From NCBI GenBank assembly GCA_008802785.1, contig VUYT01000005.1:372001-436000 (forward strand): 64,000 nucleotides of DNA, given 5' to 3'. How positions within the stretch are numbered: position 1 is the stretch's first letter; every line of letters starts with the position of its first letter. The notes beneath the pieces are model-generated. The model searched no databases, was not told where the DNA came from, and saw only the letters and a program-made list of their open reading frames with translations. Below, in pieces: positions 47,701 through 60,493 of the stretch. This stretch comes from Symmetrospora coprosmae (Eukaryota > Basidiomycota > Cystobasidiomycetes > Symmetrosporaceae). The translations under genes were made by a program, and so were the position numbers.

Positions 47701-48435
47701 CCCAGATGAGCTCTAGATCAGCCTTGAATGCCTTCTTGTCCTTGTACGCCTGGGCCTTGACCTTCTTCAGGATGGTGCCGAGATCCATGGGGTGCTTGAT
47801 CACTGGGGCGAGTGCGAGGACACGGGATGAGTGCGTCTGGTCGCGCGGGCACGCAGTATCTTGGGATACGCACCATTGTAGTAGTCGGGCGCATCGGCCT
47901 TGCGCACTTTCGAGAGAAAGGCCGTCGAGTGTTCCTGCCAAAGGACACGGAGCCAGCCAGCATCAGCCTGGAGCTGGAAGAACCAGCGCCGAGTTGCAAT
48001 CCCCGCACCGTCATGCCTCTGAGCTCGTTCGTGATCCGCTCAAGCGTCTCGAAGAACTCGTGCGTGGTGTTCTTGATCTCCTGCGCACGCAGGAGGCAAG
48101 CAACATCAGTTTGGGTCAGCTTCACGTGCAGTGCACAAATGCCCATGGACGAGGCCACGCACGAGGCCTTCCTTCGCGTCCAGGAGCAGCTGCCTGAGAT
48201 CATCCTGCTTTGCATGGGTGAAGCGTTCCGGGGCATGGCGTCCACGGCCGGTGACTCCGTTGGCATGATGATGGTGGTTGTGGCCAGCAGCAGCGGACGA
48301 GGGCAGAGCTTCGATGAAGGTCAGGAGGTACTGCAAGAGGGAGAGCACAGCCGGGCGCAGGAGATCAGTACAAGCACAAACTGCGCTGCTCTTCTGATAC
48401 GGCATGTCTCCATTCTGACGCACCTTGGTGGACAT
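44713..48435 (-). CDS. SPT7: SPT7, SAGA bromodomain/histone-fold subunit (1100 aa)
   Basis: Scaffold subunit of the SAGA acetyltransferase complex. Exons (minus strand) 48163-48435, 48009-48080, 47874-47973, 47672-47802, 45909-47592, 45738-45853, 45402-45661 and 44713-45379 sum to 1101 codons with all phases agreeing. The bromodomain shows [55 protein letters not shown] and [17 protein letters not shown]. Midway is the SPT7 block [21 protein letters not shown] and [18 protein letters not shown]. The C-terminal histone fold is HAGFDS...[14 protein letters not shown]. The tail is disordered, Ala/Ser-rich, and ends in Gly-Thr dipeptides ([11 protein letters not shown]). It shares a 329-bp divergent promoter with the PSMG4-like gene. 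Confidence 0.93.
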
Positions 48436-48764
48436 GTCGAGTGGATGATGCTCGTGCCCTCTGGCAGCCTTACTGCCGCAGACCTCACGCGCCTGGACTT
48501 GTCTGCAGCCGGCAACCAGTTGCGGTCGGACAGGGCGAGTCTAGACTATCTTTCGGATTTCCACCTCCACCTTGGTGTCGGCCTGCTAGCGTCCAGCTGT
48601 CATCCTGGCCTGCCTGCGGGCCGTGTCTCTCTATTGCCGTGGGTTCGCGTGAGAGTGATGCTGCTGTCGATCGAGCTTGGAGGCGAGAGGGAGCGGAGGC
48701 GAGAGGCACGCTCATCCGGCATCTCAATCCTCTGCTCCACACCGACTCATTGTCTGCATTCACA
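48436..48764. promoter_or_regulatory. Bidirectional promoter region SPT7 / PSMG4-like
   Basis: Separates two divergent start codons. No TATA box stands out. Contains no coding segment of its own. Confidence 0.5.
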
Positions 48765-49454
48765 ATGACAACCTCTCTGCGCGTGCAGAACGACGTCCTG
48801 GAGCCGGATGCGGCATCTGGACTCCCTCCATGCTCCCTGCAGCTCATCCTCCTGCCGAGCCAGACCATGCTGTGGCTCGGGTCGGCCGTCAATGGGCAGA
48901 CCAAGCTGGGCACAGACTGGAGCGTCGCAATGCCTGGCTTCGGAGTGCGTCGCATTCGATCTGGCTATCACTCTTCGCGCTCGTCCGAAAGAGGCGTCTA
49001 CTGACGTAGGCACTCGACCGACGCGTCCACGTCTGCTCAATGCAGAACAACCCAGCTCCCACGTCCACCACCCTCAGCCGCACGACCAACAGTGATATCT
49101 CGCTATCCATGAGCAAGCGCTTGTGTGAGCTACGCGTCATGCTAGCGGCAAAGCCCCGCTCGAGCACCCATGGTTCTGACGTTCGCTCGCCCGGCCCCCG
49201 CTCACTCCCTCTCACGCCTCTGCGAAACAGCCAGGCGATATAAGCAGCCCATCTTCCTCTCTGTCGACCTGCCCTTTCTGAGCTCTGAAGCGGGATCGGG
49301 CGTCTCGAGCGAAACTTCCGGGCGCTGGACCATCCTGCTCGAGAAGCTGCTCGTGCAGAAGCTCGACGAAGCTCTGCGGAGCGGTGCCAATGGGCATGAC
49401 GCAGAGGCGTCTGCGAGGCGACTGGGTATGGAGGCAGAGATGGTCGGAAGATAA
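48765..49454 (+). CDS. PSMG4: Proteasome assembly chaperone 4-like protein (172 aa)
   Basis: PSMG4/Poc4-type proteins pair with PSMG3 to build the proteasome alpha ring. Exons 48765-48944, 49010-49124 and 49231-49454 join in phase. Landmarks compared with the vertebrate family are a hydrophobic strand with TMLWLGS, WSVAMPGFG before the first intron, STTLSRTTNSD (compare the family's STSLLGDTSD) and MSKRLSRRYKQPIFLSVDLP (compare LAQRLARKTNKQVFVSYNL). The C-terminal helix (LLEKLLVQKLDEAL) fits. The final ~30 residues are extra. Assignment rests on motif order rather than strong identity. Confidence 0.78.
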
Positions 49455-50106
49455 AGTACGCGATGGGGCACGACTGAACTCAATTTGCGGCGGCAAGCGC
49501 GGAGGAGTCCAATCCATCCGCTTTCGACCCGTTTTGAAACGGCTGCCAGTCACAGGCTATTCGCCAAACTGGTCAAGGGCGGGCAGCTATGGATCGCCTT
49601 TTGAGGGATGAGCGCAAGCCCATGGCGCTTCCTACCCCTTTTGCAGGAATCACCGCCCTCTGACACCTTACCTGCCATCGTCGTTGGCGCGACGCGGCGG
49701 TTCAGGCCAGGGCGACCGAGCCGGGAGGCCATGAGCTGCTCTTGCATAGCACAACTGTGTCACGATCCGCGAGGAAAGGTATCGCTCATGTAGTCAGAGA
49801 CGCCATGCTGCATCCCGTCCAGCTTTGTCAGCTTGTACCATCGGCAGATATCCGATAGCTTTGCCTCAGGAGATCTGCCTCTGCATCTCGGCTCCTACCA
49901 TATCGCGAGTCCTTCTGCCGCCCACCATTCTGCGCTTCTCACGCTCCTTGGCGCTCTCTCTTGCCATCTCGCTCGCCTGTATCGCGCTGGCTCGCCTCTT
50001 TGCGCCTCTTCAAGCCCGACGGCGCGCGCTCGAACGCTTCTCTCGCCCCAATCAGTACTCGCCTATTGCGCACTACCGGAACTTTGCCGCCTCCGAGTCG
50101 TCTGCC
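49455..50106. other. Intergenic stretch upstream of the hemerythrin-like gene
   Basis: Holds the 3' flank of the PSMG4-like gene and a pyrimidine-rich leader. The open frame upstream of 50107 continues the next gene's frame but has no ATG, so I treat it as leader. Nothing else recognised. Confidence 0.45.
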
Positions 50107-50960
50107 ATGCCGTCTACGAGCGCAGCATCGAAGGCTGCGAGCGAAGAACTCTTGACGACCGGCCCGAATGCCGGGCAGAAATTGAACCTGTCCGACAAGA
50201 AATGGGACAGGATGGGCCTCCTGATGGACCGTGCGTCCTGCTTGGGTGGCCTAGATGCGGATCACATGCCCAGCTGATGCTCTCTCTTGTCCGATATCGC
50301 CTCGCAGGCTTTCACAATGCCTTCCGCATGGAGTACCGCAGCGTCTTTGAACTGGCAGATACGTACGAGAAGCGCGGGCTCACCTTGAAGCAGTTCCTGT
50401 CGCACGCGCGTGGCTTCCACCAGCGTGAGTGTTGGGTTGGCGCTCGCATGGGCGATCACGTATCAATGATTGCTGATGGTAACAGGTCATCGCAGACCTC
50501 GAGATGCATGTGCGTGGACAGTGGTACCATTCGCTGCTCTAGCCCGCGCAACTGACGCGCGCGTCGTACCACAGCATACTATCGAAGAGCACCACATTTT
50601 CCCAATACTAGGCAAGCGCATGCCTTCGTTCAAGATGGACTCCGGCGAGCACGTCCAGCAGCGTGAGTGGCGTCATCGGACGTCTCTCCATTAAGCATTT
50701 CCCCCGGTCGTCCCCAGCCTGACCGTCGCCTCGGTGTTCCCACAGACAAGGAGATCCACGCCGGCCTGGACAAGTACGAAGCGTACCTCGTGAAATGCAC
50801 ACAGCAGCCGTCCAAGTACTCGGCGGACGAGCTGCGCGCCATCATGAAGAGCTTCGAGGAGGTGCTCTTCCTGCACCTGGATGAGGAAGTCCTCAGCCTC
50901 AAGGGCAAGAATATGAGCAAGTACTGGACGCTCGACGAGATTGCGCGGTTGCCCATGTAA
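50107..50960 (+). CDS. Hemerythrin (HHE) domain protein (185 aa)
   Basis: Four-helix bundle proteins of this family bind a di-iron centre and are linked to oxygen, iron or nitrosative stress sensing. Exons 50107-50230, 50308-50424, 50496-50509, 50575-50662 and 50746-50960 join in phase. Visible ligand candidates are the histidines and glutamates of RFHNAFRMEY, RGFHQHLEMHHTIEEHHIFP, QQHKEIHAGLDKYEAY and EEVLFLHLDEEV. Exon 3 is only 14 nt and supplies HLEMH, so skipping it would remove iron ligands. The start is the first in-frame ATG (MPSTSAASKAASEEL). No signal peptide is seen. Confidence 0.87.
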
Positions 50961-51445
50961 GGGCGAGTGTCTGGAGGAGGACAGAGCTGGAGGAAGTGTA
51001 GACGTGTTGGAGGCTCACCCGAAAGACAGCATCGCGGGGCAGCGCAGTAGAAGTCAGGCATGGATTGTGAGTTGGAGTGCACATATATAGTCGTCTCCCT
51101 GCTGTTGTCAGTTTCCAGCTTCGAATTGTCCAGTATTTTGCCACCATGCCTCTTCTTAGCCTGCATGTGCGAGGCGTGCTCGTTCCTAGCCCGAGTCAAG
51201 ACGGCAGAGACGCAGCGAGGGCCACCCAGAGCAGGACAGACGCAGCAGATCCACTGGCTGCCAAAACAGAGGCGAGGCGAAACACAGACAAGACAGGGCA
51301 TTGACAGAGCAGACATACACACAGCACGTATAGTCTGCTGCACGCATCAGCAGTGTCCCCCTTTGGTTGGGTCGGGGTTGGGAGTGGCCCTCCCGCAGCG
51401 CTCGCCCGCCAGCAGCCAGCCCAGCAGCGAAAACCGGTGCAGGCC
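50961..51445. other. Intergenic stretch upstream of ESA1
   Basis: Promoter and leader of ESA1. The open frame just upstream of 51446 has no ATG. No repeat or RNA gene seen. Confidence 0.5.
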
Positions 51446-53813
<2,368 letters not shown>

Positions 53814-53997
53814 GTATTTTTCTCCGTCTTGGATCCACTCAAGCCACTTTTGCCAGGTCGCCGCTATCCGAAGCTGTTGTTGTGCTTGTACCCTCTGAGA
53901 TCGTCCAGAATAAGCGATGCAGACCACTCATGCAGATCTTGCAATGTTCATAACGCTACATAGCAACAGCAACTACAAGATGATCAAGGTGTCGTTC

Positions 53998-55380
53998 TTA
54001 CATATGACTCTTCTGCTCCTTGCCCTTTTGCTTTTCCTTGTTGACCCACTTCCACACGTCAACGCTCTTGCCCTCCTTCTCGAAGCACGCATCCCCTTTC
54101 GAGTCGTACACTAGATGCGGCGGTTTCTCGTCGCTCGAGTTGTCAATCATGCGCACGCGGTCGACGAAATCGCGGTTTGCGAGCTCCTGCACGGACTGGG
54201 GCGCATCCCGCGCGCTGCGCTCGATCTATTGGCATCAAAAGGTTACCACGCGTCAGGGCCGTTTCCAGACTGTTCGCCGACAGCGGCCGAGCAGGGGTCA
54301 AACACACATGCTTCCGGCCCGTGTGCCGGCCCGTCTTCTTTGCGCGCTGCTCGGCCCGCTTCTCCATCACGTCCTCGTCCGCAAAGACGAAGAATATCTC
54401 GAGGTGGAACCCTTCGTCCCGGTACTCTTTCATGACCTGCTTGAACCACCTGTGGAGATTGGCAAGGATACGTAGAGATTAGCCAAGCGGCGGTGTCCAG
54501 GCACGCGTCGATGGGTTTCACTCACTTTCCGTCGCTCAGACTGCCATCCACCACCAAGCTCTGTCTTCGTTCCCGTGCTATCCGCCCGAGAATCTCCTGC
54601 AGCATGGCTGATTCTGGGTGCAGCATGGCAGAAGCAGAGTTGTGGTCGTGCTCGAGGTACTGCTGCCGTTCAGGCAGCTGGCGAGAGATCTTGTCTGGGT
54701 CGACCCTGGGGTGCGACATGGCAGTACATCGTCAGCCACGGTGTGCAAGGGCACCAACACCGGTGTCCGACGAAGTGAGAGCCGCCGTCCTCCGCACCAT
54801 ATGAAGTTGCTAGGCAAGCTTATTTCGCCCTCTTTCAGGAAATGGCGCAGGGTGTGGCCTTTGCCTGAGGCCATGGCTCCGGCAGTAAACAAGACTTGCG
54901 GGTGCTCGTGGTCCTCGTGGCATGCGCGGCACTCGTTCGTACGGATCTGGAGGATGTCCTCTATCAGGCTGTCCTGCAGGAGCTGGCGGCGCTTGCTGGG
55001 GACCTTGTGATACGTGTAGTCGAGCTTCGTCCGAAGCTACACACACTCCGACGGAGCGGGGAAGGGAAGGCAAGGGAGATGTGAGCTGGCGCACGGCTGC
55101 GAGGCGAGGCGAGGCGTGACACGAGCGCGCGAGCACGCACATGGCCCCATTTTCCGGTGAAGTTGGCAACGTCGCTCTTGTCTTGTGGGTTCTCGAGGTG
55201 CTTTGCCTCAAAGAGCTCGGCTGTCGGTTTCCCGAGCTGGTCCCGTGTGAGGTGTATGGCCGGGTCGCGGTAGTTTGTGCTGCATTCGAGCTCGAGCTCG
55301 TCCTCGTCGGTGTTGCTGCTGCAATTGCGCTGCTCTGCATCTTGCGCACGGCCATCTCTGCCGCCCGTCGAGGCAGTCAT
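53998..55380 (-). CDS. Zeta-toxin-fold ATP-dependent kinase (342 aa)
   Basis: P-loop kinase of the zeta-toxin/polynucleotide-kinase-like group. Exons (minus strand) 55141-55380, 54798-55036, 54526-54705, 54308-54449 and 53998-54225 give 343 codons in phase. Seen: a helical N-terminus; a CRACHEDHEHPQVLFTAG strand leading into the Walker A loop GAMASGKGHT; FIWVDPDKISRQLP; a conserved LVVDGSLSDGKWFKQV; and IFFVFADEDVMEKRAEQRAKKTGR, the lid-like arginine-rich helix. No antitoxin-like partner lies nearby, and it reads as an intact host gene with five exons. Substrate is unknown; fungal homologues are uncharacterised as far as I recall. Confidence 0.78.
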
Positions 55381-55410
55381 TGCTGCAGTGTGCCGCCAGT
55401 GGGATCGTCA

Positions 55411-55411
<1 letters not shown>

Positions 55412-55446
<35 letters not shown>
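55412..55446. repeat. CAGG tetranucleotide microsatellite
   Basis: About 8.75 perfect tandem copies of CAGG, 32 bases upstream of the kinase start codon (minus strand), so in its promoter or leader. Confidence 0.95.
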
Positions 55447-55462
55447 CGACGAGAGAGGCGCG

Positions 55463-55464
55463 TC

Positions 55465-55492
<28 letters not shown>
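55463..55492. repeat. TCCTGC hexanucleotide microsatellite
   Basis: Five perfect tandem copies of TCCTGC, just beyond the CAGG repeat in the same divergent promoter region. Confidence 0.95.
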
Positions 55493-55495
<3 letters not shown>

Positions 55496-55967
55496 TTGAC
55501 CTCCCTCCGCTGATGAGACAGGCGCGCAAGTGCAGATCAATAGAAGTGTATTCGAGAAGCAGCACACCAGAGTACACAGGGACAGAGACAGCCACGCCTT
55601 CGTCTGCCCCGCCGGTGGTCGATGCGACACGCGTTGCGCCTCGTGCGTGGTCTGGCTGACAGGGCCCGGGCTGTCCAGCAAGCTGCAGCCTGGGCAACAT
55701 CAGGACCACACAGACAGCAACGTCGCATCCGAAGATTGTATGTGATGGAGCCCGTTGCATTGCCCAACTGCGCAGCGCTGTCATCCCCCCCCGGCCGCCA
55801 CACTGCCTTCCCGATGCGGTGCCCGCGGAAGCAGCCTTCTCCAGGACAGGACAGGGGGAGATGTCGCTCACTCTCTCAGCTTTTGCTCCAGTTCCCCTCT
55901 GCCCTAACCTGACAACCTGACCCAAGTCACTTCGTTCTTCTCCTCCAGCACAAACACCTCTCCCATC

Positions 55968-56843
55968 ATGCGCACCTCGCTCTCCACCGCCGCCGTCATT
56001 GCTGCTTCCAGCCAGATGGCCGCTGCACTCACCCCCATCGGCTCCATCCCCGCCGTCAATGCCACACTCGGTGTCGCATACAACCGGACCATCATCGATG
56101 GTACACAGCTCTTTGACCCTGCTCGTGCGTTTCCCATGCCTTCTTATCTGACCCTCTCTCTCGTCGTACTTTTCTCGCTGACGCCGTCCGCATACACACA
56201 CTGCGTCATTCCGCGCCACAGTCTTGCAGACGGCTCCGAACGTATCCTACGTCCCGGAAAACACGACCGTGATGGCGCTGAACGATACCAGCTCTGCTTC
56301 GACAAGCAACGGGACCTACATGCTCCTCATGATTGACCTGTCGCTCCCCGCGAGCAGGGTCACCCTCGACCCGTCGCTCATCGTGCCCGGCCTCGAGGCC
56401 AACGACAGCACCCGGCTGCACTGGTGGCAGGGCAACCTAACGAGCGTCGACATGTCGGCCGCAGCAGTCAGCAACACGAGCAACCTCACCACGGCATTCG
56501 ACACATTCCTCGTGCCGAGCTCGCCTGCCGTTGCCCGGTACGTAGCCCCACCACTGACCCAGTCTGTCACTAGGCGCTGACTAAGAGGCTGTACCCCAGT
56601 TATCAAGGGCCCGCTCCTCCTGCGATGGATGGCCCTCACTATTACGTTTTCTATCTATTCGACCAGCCCGCCAACTACACACTCCCCGCCAATGTGCTCG
56701 CTGGCAACTACTCTGGCTTTGGCGACGGACGGGCCAACTTCAACGTCACACCGATCATCGAGGCCGCCGGAGAGCCGCTCGCTGCGACTTTCCTGCAGGC
56801 GGAGAACGGCGCAGTCGGTATCTCTAATGCGACTGTCGCCTAG
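55968..56843 (+). CDS. Secreted PEBP-like protein (238 aa)
   Basis: Phosphatidylethanolamine-binding protein family; extracellular fungal members are of unknown role. Exons 55968-56124, 56222-56537 and 56600-56843 join in phase. A signal peptide is likely (MRTSLSTAAVIAASSQMAAA). PEBP landmarks are YMLLMIDLSLPAS (family DPDAP strand, here without the DPDAP acids), LHWWQGNL (family H-W-x-x-x-N block), YQGPAPPAM and GPHYYVFYLFDQP, the conserved ligand-site strand. About ten N-x-S/T sequons support secretion. Ligand-site residues are only partly kept, so lipid binding is uncertain. Confidence 0.84.
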
Positions 56844-57435
56844 ATGTGTTCGCCCGTCATCGACGCCGCAGGAGAGGCGCGTGAGAGCCGCCCGCTGCAA
56901 CGTTCCTCGGGCGGGGAAATCGCGCAGTCGGCATTTACCAAGCTACTGTCGCCCAGAAGTGTCCCACATGTCTAGCGAGAGTCTCTCCTTCCTACCGTGT
57001 ATCCGTTTTCTGCGCTCTCGAGCGTCATCTCCACAAAAAAAGGCACCTTCCGGTCCACACCGACATTGAGCAAATGAACCAGTTATCGCAGCCTAGAATA
57101 CTCTGTATTCGCTGAATGTCATCGCCTGTCTGCTCTCCGTCCTGCGCGGTCAATGGTGTTTCTCCGCTACCTGTCAGGATGCTCCCGACTCTCCGAGTGC
57201 GACCTCGGGCGTGCTCTTCCGCTTCTTCTCGAGCTTCAGCCCATATCCGCACTCTGTTTCCCTCCAACGGCGACTCTGTATGTGAGAGCACTGTCGGTGT
57301 ACTGTACGCGCTTCTGGCTCTTCGTAAATGAAGTGGACCAGAAAGACTGATTCGTGAGCTTCTCTTGCCTGCAGGACCGTCGTCAACGTCTCCTGCCCAC
57401 TCTGTACGCAATACCCCGACGCTCACCGAGGAGGT
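56844..57435. other. Region upstream of the homeodomain-like gene
   Basis: Contains the 3' flank of the PEBP-like gene and the leader of the next gene. The stretch 57375-57435 is open in frame with the next gene and follows a splice-acceptor-like CTGCAG, so a short upstream coding exon may exist here. I could not identify its donor or ATG. Confidence 0.4.
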
Positions 57436-59711
57436 TATGGACATGGAGTCTGCCATGACAACTGCGCAACCTGCACCCGTTCCATATGGGGGAGCCCTGC
57501 CTTCGCCGTCGGCCTCGACGGTCGACCCGGCTCTCGCGTCTGTACCACAGCGGGAACCACGAGCAGACAGCTTGGACGGACCCGCACTGCCGACAGCTCA
57601 GGGCCAGGGCCAGCGCTCCCTTCCTCCCATCTTCCAGCAACGGCCGATACTGCCACCATTGCTACCGAGACCTCCAGCGCCGTCGAGTCTTCCTGCCTTG
57701 CACCGTCAGGCTTTCGACGACGCGCCGCAGGCGGCCCACCAGTTCCAGCCTCGGTTACAGCTTTCGCCTCAGCCTCAGCCGCCATCTCGGCCACCTCTGA
57801 TGTCCATGCCACCAAGCAGTCCTCCCCCAACTCGCGAATCACATTCGACCACTTTTCGCCCGTCGCAAGGCGCTCCTGCCTTTCCGCCGTCTGCAACAAC
57901 GCCTGCGCCACAATATCACCTCGGTCATCTGGAACCAGCGCCCGTCCCTGCCTTGGACACAGTCGCAGCGCCGTCAGCCGGAACAGAGTCGAGCTTGCCT
58001 CCTCCACCAGCACGCAAGGCCGGGACAAAGCGCCTGACAAACGTCGAGCGGATGCAGGCCGAGTTCGACCTGAACCCCATCCCGGACCTCGACGCGCTCG
58101 AAGCAAAGCTCAAGCTGAACCGCAAGACCATCCGCGACTTCTTCAGCAAGCGACGGCGCGAGTGCGGGATTGAGGGGCGGATCGAGACGCGCAAGCCGAC
58201 GTTTGGAGGGGGCAACAACGGCGGAGGCAGGGGTCGGGGTCGCGGACGGGGCGCTGCGAAGGCGGGCGGCGGCGGCGCGGGGCGAGGTTCTGGAAAGCGC
58301 TTGCTCGCTGACCTCGACTTCGACCACGACTGGACGCCGGGAAGGCCGAAGAGGGCGAAAGCCGATACCACCCCGGGTGTGTACACGGTTGACCAGGTCG
58401 GAGACGATGATCTGCTCGTCGAGGACGATGATGGAGATAGCGCCTTTGCGGAAGACAGCTACGCCGAGCACGATGCATCTGCCTACTATGGCGAGTACGA
58501 TGGCGGCGACGACATCAAGCCGGAGACGGCAACCTTGCCGTTTCACTCTCCCCTTGTCGCGAATCATCCGGTACCAGCAGCGGTTGCCTCAGCTCCACTT
58601 CCTTCAGCACGACCGCACGATACACATACCTATACAAACAGCACAGCATTGCCCTCACAGCAAACAGAGGCATTGCCTTCTGGCGCCCCTTTGGCTGAGG
58701 CGCCGGGGCCGGCACAGCCAGAGCAGACTTTGGCAATAGCAGCGGCACAAGCAATGCCCATAGAGCCAGAAGCAAACGATCAAGCACAGAAACCACGTAA
58801 ATACACCTATGCGAATAGCTACTTCCTCCCGACAGACATGCTCATCGGTAGGCTCCCTCTCTCGCTCGCAATGCAGACGCAACAGGCTGATATCGTTCAT
58901 ACGCATAGCCAAATTCGAGGAAAACCCATTTCGCTCCAAGGACGAGCTCGAAGCCATGCGGGAAGGCTACACTTTCACGCTCCGTCAGGTCTCGGACTGG
59001 TTCCAGCGGCATCGCAAGAACAACGGGCTCAGCTCAACGTACGGCACGCGCGATGGCGATGGCGGACGAAAGCGCGGGCGGCCTCCAACTCGAGGGAGAC
59101 GCGGACGAGGAGGAGGCCGAGGAGGAGGGGCGGGCACGCTGTCCCGCGAAGACAGCTTTACCTCCCAGGTCAGCCCCCGTGGAGGCGCCGGGCCAGCGGC
59201 GAAGAAGAAGCGGCGGCCGGGGCACGGCTGGGGCGTCGGAGATGACGACGAGAACGACTATGGCTCGACGACGACTGAAGACGAGATGGACGATGACGAG
59301 ACGATGGACTACAACGAGCCTGCACCGCAGCAAGAGCAGGACTATACCCAGCACGTCATCCTCGGCGGTGATAGCGAGGAGGATGAGGACGATCCCGCTC
59401 ACGGCAACATGACGTTCCAGTCTTCCGGCCAGAAGTCCCGCTCTGCATCGCCGGCTACGCCCATGTCGTGGCTGCTCGCAGCGGCGGAGACGGCGTCTAC
59501 CGAGCAGCACGCGGGCGGGGGCACGGCAAAGAGCGCACCGGCACTCACTAGCTTCACGACGCATCACACACCGGGTATCCGGCCTTTGACCTATTTCGGC
59601 AACAATATCCGCCAGGACGCGTCGTCGCAGAGATCGACGCGCGACTGGGAGGATGCGTTCGGGGAACGGCATAGCTTTGTAGAGCTCAGATACGCGAACG
59701 GGCCGTGGTGA
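57436..59711 (+). CDS. Nuclear protein with two homeodomain-like segments and an AT-hook-like motif
   Basis: The main exon runs to about 58849. An intron ends at a CATAG acceptor near 58909, and the second exon continues to 59711. A Pro/Ser-rich N-terminus (~200 residues) precedes a first homeodomain-like unit: KRLTNVERMQAEFDLNP, LDALEAKLKL, then recognition-helix-like KTIRDFFSKRRRE. A GR-rich basic patch follows. The second unit spans the intron (DMLIAKFEENPFRSKDELEAM) and ends in QVSDWFQRHRKNNG. Next come GRKRGRPPTRGRRGRG (AT-hook-like), an acidic run, and the end FVELRYANGPW. Both units keep aromatic helix-3 positions but lack the WFxN asparagine. The start at 57436 is the first in-frame ATG of this exon; an upstream exon is possible. 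DNA binding is inferred. Confidence 0.72.
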
Positions 59712-60493
59712 GCTTGTCATCGCCACCCGGTGCGTGTAGACTGCCGCTGAACCCACCTTCTTACCCGTCGCGTAGATACTCGGTCAACAATGTGCACAAG
59801 CACAACAAACCGCATAGTACCTAGACAGGGCGTCTTTCTTTCTTTCCTCCTCTTACCTCTAAGCCTACGCGCTTCCGCTCCTCTTTCGCAATTTCTCCCT
59901 CCCAGCTACCGGAGCCTCTGCTTTCCTCTCCCCATTTCCGCCCACGAGGCGACTTTCTCGCCTCATCGCACCCTATCCCCACATTGCGCCGCATAGCACG
60001 GCCCTGTTTTATCCTGCGCATCGGGGCGTTCCCCCTGCTTCTACTGCTGATCCATATAGTCCGCCCGGGTACATCGGGATGGCCGCGATGCGCGCTGCGC
60101 GTGGTGCCCTCACTTAGCACTGGTTCCCAATGTTGTCCGTAGTGCATTACCACTTTCGATGCAAGCGCGTTGTCCTGTCTGCGTGTCGTCCCCTGGCACT
60201 CAGGTACAGAAGACGCGTCGCGCGCTCGGACCCCTTTCTCCGCTCTCGGGGATGACGGAGGGCCTTGTTTGGCCGTCGATCGGTCCTGCCCTCTCTCGCA
60301 CCTCCCCTCCTTCCTCGTTTCTTTTCTCTCTTCCCTCTTCTTCCTATTTCTTCTTTATTCCTCTCATCCTCCTCATCCTCTCCGTCCAACTTCTACAGCT
60401 GTATCCCTTCGCCTGCGCGTCCGACGCCTGAGCTTCCCGCCGCTTCTTCATCTACCACACACGCGCACCCCTTGCATCGACAAATCTGCGACC
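59712..60493. other. Intergenic stretch with a CT-rich promoter tract
   Basis: Plus-strand region 60290-60470 is strongly pyrimidine-rich (CT runs), common just upstream of fungal start sites, and precedes the BTB gene. No coding motif is seen elsewhere in the gap. Confidence 0.5.

Larger units (their letters stand above)
55381..55967. other. Divergent promoter region with two microsatellites
   Basis: Lies between the kinase (minus) and the PEBP-like gene (plus). Apart from the CAGG and TCCTGC repeats I see no feature. Long minus-strand open frames here are products of the repeats and GC-rich composition. Confidence 0.5.

Noticed and set aside
49825-50106. N-terminal mitochondrial presequence of the hemerythrin-like protein
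   Set aside because: The frame upstream of 50107 is open and Arg-rich but has no ATG, so it is more likely leader sequence.
53998-55380. Toxin-antitoxin module
   Set aside because: Only the kinase half is present, it has introns and the neighbours are unrelated host genes.
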